Assembly: GCA_028875085.1 (NCBI GenBank)
Contig: JAPPFU010000204.1
Coordinates: 1-9,113, forward strand
Reading direction: 5' to 3'
DNA length: 9,113 nt
DNA from: Chloroflexota bacterium
GTDB taxonomy: Bacteria > Chloroflexota > Dehalococcoidia > Lucifugimonadales > Australimonadaceae
The translations under genes were made by a program, and so were the position numbers. The notes beneath the pieces were generated by a model that saw nothing but the letters and a program-made list of their open reading frames with translations, was not told where the DNA came from and did not search any database. Shown here piece by piece: positions 5,759 through 9,113 of the stretch (position 1 is the stretch's first letter; each line of letters opens with the position of its first letter).

Positions 5759-7180
5759 CTGGCGGGCGGGGAAACGCGGCCGGCGTGGCAGCTCGGCGAA
5801 CTGCTCCGCGCCCGCGAGGTCTCCTCCGTCGAACTGACCGAGCACGCGCTCGCGCGCATCGAGCGCCACAACCCCGCGCTCAACGCCTTCCTCACCGTCG
5901 CGCCCGAGCAGGCGATGGCCGCCGCGCGGGAGGCGGACGCGGCGCTGGCGGCGGGCGAGGAGGTCGGGCCGCTGCACGGCGTGCCCATCGCCGTCAAGGA
6001 CCTGAGCGCCACCAAGGGCATCCGCACCACCTACGGCTCGCTGCTGTACAAAGACCGCGTGCCCGACGCAGACGAGCCGGCGGTCGAGCGCGTTCGCGCG
6101 GCGGGGGCGGTCATCGTCGGCAAGACCAACACGCCCGAGTTCGGCCACCGCCTCATCACGGAGAACCGGCTGGGCGAACCGTGCCGCAATCCGTGGGACG
6201 TTTCGCGGACGTGCGGCGGCTCCTCCGGCGGATCGGGCGCTGCACTGGCGGCGCGCCTCGTCCCGCTGGCGACGGGGAGCGACGCGGGCGGCTCCATCCG
6301 CGTTCCCGCGTCCTTCTGCGGCGTGTACGGCATCAAGCCGACGATGGGGCGCGTCGCCGCCGACTACCGGCGGCCCGGCGGTTGGCGGCGCCTGTCGCAG
6401 GGCGGACCGATGACGAACGACGTGCGCGACGCCGCCCTGCTGCTTCAGGCGATGGCGGGGCGCGACGCGCGGGACGCGCTCTCCTTGCGCGAGACGCCTC
6501 CCGACTTCGCGGCGGCGGTGAACGCGCCCGACGTTCGCGGCTTGCGCATCGCCTTCACGGAGGACGTGGACGGCGCGGCGGTCGATCCACAGGTGCGGGC
6601 CGCCGTCCGGCGCGCAGCCGGGGCGTTCGAGGCGATGGGCGCGCGCGTGGAGGAGGCCGCCCCGGCCGTTGAGACGGTCAAGGGGATGGAACTGTTGATG
6701 ACGCTGCTGCTGGCCGACGCCGCCGTGGAGTTGCTGCCCGCGCTCAACATCGGCCTCGGCGCGCAGATGTCGCCCACGCTGGTCGAGTGGGCGGACGAGG
6801 CGCAGTCGTGGCCGCTGACGCGCTACGTCTCCGCGTTGCGCGACCTCGAGTGGCGACGCAGTGCGGTCGCCGACCTGTTCGACGTCTATGACCTGTGGCT
6901 GTTGCCCACGATGGCGACGACAGCGTTCGAGGTGGGGACGCTGCCGGAGCGCGTCGACGGGCGCGAGATAGACCCGCGCTGGGAGTTCTCTCCCTTCTGC
7001 ATGCACGCGAACCTCGCCGGGAATCCCGCCGCAAGCATCCCGTGCGGCTTCTCCGGCGACCGCCTGCCCATCGGTCTCCAACTCGTCGGTCGCTTGGGCG
7101 ACGAGGCGACGGTGCTGCGCGCCTCCGCCGCCTACGAGCAGGCGCACCCGTGGGCGCACGCGCGGCCAGAGGGGTTTTAG
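5759..7180 (+). CDS. Amidase signature family hydrolase, start codon not canonical
   Basis: This amidase-signature enzyme hydrolyses a carboxamide to acid plus ammonia, with a Ser-cisSer-Lys triad. Numbering from codon 5759, Lys80 lies in HGVPIAVKD, Ser155 in the GGSSGGSGAA signature and Ser179 in GSDAGGSIRVP. The spacings of 24 and 99 residues match those of known family members such as FAAH. The C-terminus (FCMHANLAGNPAASIPCGF, then LPIGLQLVG) is also typical. Homology is already clear from about 5786 (WQLGELLRAREVSSVEL), but between the oxidase TAG (5750-5752) and ATG 5915 there is no in-frame ATG, GTG or TTG. CTG 5759 is the most plausible start and gives 473 residues, a normal length. 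Starting at ATG 5915 would leave 421 residues and lose the conserved first helices. No ribosome-binding site is seen. The substrate is unknown; GatA seems unlikely because no gatB or gatC is present. Confidence 0.87.
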   Translation: MAGGETRPAWQLGELLRAREVSSVELTEHALARIERHNPALNAFLTVAPEQAMAAAREADAALAAGEEVGPLHGVPIAVKDLSATKGIRTTYGSLLYKDRVPDADEPAVERVRAAGAVIVGKTNTPEFGHRLITENRLGEPCRNPWDVSRTCGGSSGGSGAALAARLVPLATGSDAGGSIRVPASFCGVYGIKPTMGRVAADYRRPGGWRRLSQGGPMTNDVRDAALLLQAMAGRDARDALSLRETPPDFAAAVNAPDVRGLRIAFTEDVDGAAVDPQVRAAVRRAAGAFEAMGARVEEAAPAVETVKGMELLMTLLLADAAVELLPALNIGLGAQMSPTLVEWADEAQSWPLTRYVSALRDLEWRRSAVADLFDVYDLWLLPTMATTAFEVGTLPERVDGREIDPRWEFSPFCMHANLAGNPAASIPCGFSGDRLPIGLQLVGRLGDEATVLRASAAYEQAHPWAHARPEGF

Positions 7181-7186
7181 GGGGAC

Positions 7187-8866
7187 TCACTCGCGCAGCA
7201 GCCGCAGCACTTCCTCGCCCGCGCCGCACTCTACCGCTATCTGGTAGGGCGTCTTTCCGTCGTGCGTGAGCACGTTGGGGTCTGCGCCGCTACGCAATAA
7301 CTTCTTGGTAATCCTGTAACCCTCGAATCCTGCCGATGTACGTCCTGCGGTCAAGTGTAGGGCTGTCCAACCGAACATGTCGAGCACACGCTCCCCAACG
7401 GCAGCGCCCCTCTTCAGGAGATATTCAATGACATCTAGATTTCCGCCTTGTACTGCACAGTGCAGCGGCACCTCGCCACTACTATTCCGTACTTGGATAT
7501 CGGCACCGCTGTCGAGGAGCAATGTAACCATCTCCGGCTCTTCACTCCTCAATGCCGCGAGATGCAGTGACGTCTGACCGCCGTTGTCCACAGCCGCGAT
7601 GTCTGCGCCCGCATCGAGGAGCAACAAGGCACCCGCCGGGTTTGCGTTGAACGCTGCTGCATGATGCAGTGGTGACCAACCGGCATTGTCCTTGGCATCG
7701 ACATCGGCACCATAGTCGAGTAGCAACGCGCTCACCGCCGGATTTTCGTTGTGCGCTGCCGCGAGATGCAGCGATGTCTGACCGGAATGGTCTGTCGCTG
7801 CGATATCTGCACCGCGGTCGAGGAGCAGCGAGACCACTGCCGGGTTTATATTGTGTCTTGCCGCGAGATGCAGCGATATCTGACTGAAATGGTCTGTTGC
7901 TGTGATATCTGCACCGCGGTCGAGGAGCAACGCACACACCGCCGAGTTTTCGTTGTACTCTGCTGCTATATGCAACGGAGTCCGGCCAGTTGTAAGCAGA
8001 CTCCCGTCCACTGTTGTCACTTCAACTGTTGCCACTGCTTCGATATCGGCTCCGTGGTCGAGGAGCAACGCACTCACCGCTGGATTTAGGGTGTACATTG
8101 CCGCAAAATGCAGTGGTGTGTGCCCCCTTTTAGTAATTGCCCCGGCATCCGCGCCTAGGTCGAGGAACCGTGCAATCACTGCCGGATCTACACCCTCCCT
8201 TGCCGCGGAGTGCAACGGTGTCTCGCCATACTCAACCCACGTGCGGAGGCTGTCATCTTGATCGAGGAGCTGTCTAATGCTTGCGGATGAGGCGCCGGCC
8301 TCAACAGCCTCACTGAGCAACTGCCGCGCGGCCCGTGGAGACAAGGCCAAGCTGGTTTCGAGCGCTGGCAGCTTGAACAATTGGAGTTTGACGGCGCAGT
8401 CGATGGCAGGTTCGCGGCGGATGGAGACTTCGAGGAGGGGGCGCTCGTGCAGGGGTGCCTCCTTGAAGACTTCGTAGACCTCCCAGCGGTCGCCGTTGGT
8501 GAGGCAGGCGTACTCGACGCACGCCATGTTGGCTTGGGTGAGCATCTGGGCGCGGTGGTTCTCCAACGGCTCGTTCAGGCGCTTGGTCCCGATGAAGGCG
8601 ATGATCGGCGAGCCGTCGTGCTTCAACATCTTGCGCAGGACGTAGTCCGTCTTTCCTGCGTGGCGGCCGACTTGATGCTCGGGGATGACCGTCGCGGGGT
8701 CGGTCGTGTCCCAGCCGAGGGCGTTGAGGAGCGGGTCAACGAGCACCAAGCGCGTGCGCGTCTCGTCCCTCTCGATGGCGGCGCCGTGGCTCTCGATGCG
8801 CTGCTTGAGTCTCTCGATGGCGGCGGCGAGCGCGTCGAGGCCGGGCGATGCGGGGGATTCGGCCAT
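7187..8866 (-). CDS. HsdR_N-like PD-(D/E)XK nuclease-type domain fused to about ten ankyrin repeats
   Basis: The protein has 559 residues. Residues about 10-180 resemble the N-terminal restriction-nuclease domain of type I R subunits and related solo proteins: ETRTRLVLVDPLLNALGW (35-52), KTDYVL with Asp74, IIAFIGTKRLNEPL (88-101), QMLTQANMACVEYACLTNGDRW, then a VFKEAPL segment. The usual D...ExK triad here reads Asp74, Gly93, Lys95, so the acidic residue is missing. From residue 214 to the end come about ten ankyrin repeats beginning at 214, 248, 294, 328, 362, 396, 430, 464, 499 and 537. Most are 34 residues with the core TPLHLAA..N.NPAV..LLLDRGADI. The second carries 12 extra residues, and the last three are divergent. 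Ankyrins bind proteins, so a binding arm on a nuclease-like domain is inferred. No strong ribosome-binding site precedes ATG 8866-8864. The gene ends 6 bases from the convergent amidase stop. Confidence 0.88.
   Translation of the reverse strand: MAESPASPGLDALAAAIERLKQRIESHGAAIERDETRTRLVLVDPLLNALGWDTTDPATVIPEHQVGRHAGKTDYVLRKMLKHDGSPIIAFIGTKRLNEPLENHRAQMLTQANMACVEYACLTNGDRWEVYEVFKEAPLHERPLLEVSIRREPAIDCAVKLQLFKLPALETSLALSPRAARQLLSEAVEAGASSASIRQLLDQDDSLRTWVEYGETPLHSAAREGVDPAVIARFLDLGADAGAITKRGHTPLHFAAMYTLNPAVSALLLDHGADIEAVATVEVTTVDGSLLTTGRTPLHIAAEYNENSAVCALLLDRGADITATDHFSQISLHLAARHNINPAVVSLLLDRGADIAATDHSGQTSLHLAAAHNENPAVSALLLDYGADVDAKDNAGWSPLHHAAAFNANPAGALLLLDAGADIAAVDNGGQTSLHLAALRSEEPEMVTLLLDSGADIQVRNSSGEVPLHCAVQGGNLDVIEYLLKRGAAVGERVLDMFGWTALHLTAGRTSAGFEGYRITKKLLRSGADPNVLTHDGKTPYQIAVECGAGEEVLRLLRE
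7490..8190 (-). repeat. 102-nt periodic coding repeats (ankyrin units)
   Basis: A GTCGAG-type plus-strand anchor (the minus-strand LLLD codons) recurs at 7511, 7613, 7715, 7817, 7919, 8057 and 8159. Spacings are exactly 102 bases, except one of 138 (102+36). This matches 34-residue ankyrin units, one of which carries a 12-residue insertion. Neighbouring units still share long nucleotide matches, for example the GAGATGCAGCGAT blocks near 7763 and 7865, which suggests recent duplication or gene conversion. Confidence 0.85.
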
Positions 8867-8920
8867 GGGCTAAGGCTTGCCGCTCGCAGGGGCGGTTGTC
8901 AATGGGCGGGGTGGCGGAGC
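8867..8920 (-). promoter_or_regulatory. Spacer with a consensus -35-like TTGACA before the ankyrin gene
   Basis: In the 54 bases between the MNT-like stop and the ankyrin-gene ATG, the minus strand has a perfect TTGACA (plus-strand 8897-8902). No good -10 is found 16-19 bases downstream (AAGCCT and neighbours are poor), and only about 30 bases separate it from the ATG. It may be a weak extra promoter or chance; co-transcription with the upstream gene is at least as likely. Confidence 0.25.
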
Positions 8921-9113
8921 CTAGCCGGGGCGCTGCACGACGGCGTAGCGCCGCTCGATGGTTGCGCGGAGGCTGTCGGGGATGGCGCGCCAGTCGAGCA
9001 CGTCCACCCGCATCGGGAGGTTCGATTCCTCGAACGCCTCCCTGAGGCGGCTCAGCGCCGGGCGCGGGAGCGGTTCTTCGCCCACGACGGCGAGGTCGAG
9101 GTCGGAGTAGCGC
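8921..9113 (-). CDS. Minimal nucleotidyltransferase (MNT, MntA-like), C-terminal part
   Basis: Only the last 63 residues are in the window; the 5' end lies beyond base 9113. They open with RYSDLDLAVVGEEPL, the strand carrying the paired aspartates (D-L-D) that follow the GS motif in minimal nucleotidyltransferases. They continue with LSRLREAFEESNLPMRVDVLDW and a helical IPDSLRATIERRYAVVQ tail, typical of small (about 100-140 residue) MNT proteins. Many such proteins are antitoxins (MntA) that AMPylate an adjacent HEPN RNase toxin. The partner, if present, must lie beyond the window, since the downstream neighbour is the nuclease-ankyrin protein 54 bases away on the same strand. Family call is good; antitoxin function is inference. 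Confidence 0.8.
   Translation of the reverse strand, partial: RYSDLDLAVVGEEPLPRPALSRLREAFEESNLPMRVDVLDWRAIPDSLRATIERRYAVVQRPG

Noticed and set aside
5254..6672. 472-residue plus-strand open frame across the oxidase-amidase junction
   Set aside because: Composed almost wholly of Arg, Ala and Gly; an out-of-frame shadow of two recognisable enzymes.
5471..7159. 562-residue minus-strand open frame
   Set aside because: His/Arg/Gly-rich shadow of the amidase gene with no recognisable domain, while the plus strand carries clear catalytic motifs.
7490..8190. CRISPR-like array suggested by the regular repeats
   Set aside because: The 102-base period is in frame with ankyrin codons, repeats are imperfect along their whole length, and there are no short identical repeats with unique spacers.

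Overview
The window is GC-rich and densely coded: about ten genes in four alternating blocks (+, -, +, -), with only short gaps. High GC, frequent GTG starts, an ACMSD-like amidohydrolase, a ThiO-like flavoenzyme and an amidase-signature enzyme suggest a free-living bacterium with broad catabolism. My tentative guess is Chloroflexota (SAR202/Dehalococcoidia-like) from an environmental metagenome. That placement is inference; there is no rRNA or marker gene here to test it.

Block 1 (+, 1-1974) holds the C-terminal part of a Gfo/Idh/MocA-type NAD(P)-dependent sugar oxidoreductase cut by the window edge, a 70-residue YHS metal-binding protein with a His-rich tail, and a LicD-type nucleotidyltransferase-fold protein with a C-terminal Ig-like domain. 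The gaps are 12 and 35 bases, so these are probably co-transcribed. Block 2 (-, 2048-3986) reads from an ACMSD-like amidohydrolase into a stand-alone nucleotidyltransferase-like protein. The convergent gap between blocks 1 and 2 holds a small dispersed-type hairpin repeat.

Block 3 (+, 4089-7180) starts across a 102-base divergent intergenic region. It holds a Dcd/dUTPase-family protein lacking the deaminase glutamate, a ThiO-like FAD amine/amino-acid oxidase whose GTG start overlaps the previous stop, and an amidase-signature hydrolase. The amidase frame follows the oxidase frame directly, separated only by a TAG, and has no ATG, GTG or TTG at the position homology predicts for its start.

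Block 4 (-, 7187-9113) is the most unusual part. A minimal nucleotidyltransferase (MntA-like, cut by the window edge) is followed 54 bases later by a 559-residue protein. That protein joins an HsdR_N-type PD-(D/E)XK restriction-nuclease-like domain to about ten ankyrin repeats. The central repeats have a strict 34-residue (102-nt) period, the repeat DNA is visibly less GC-rich than its surroundings, and the catalytic Glu of the nuclease motif appears to be Gly. This pair looks like part of a defence or toxin-antitoxin-like locus and is the best candidate here for something undescribed.
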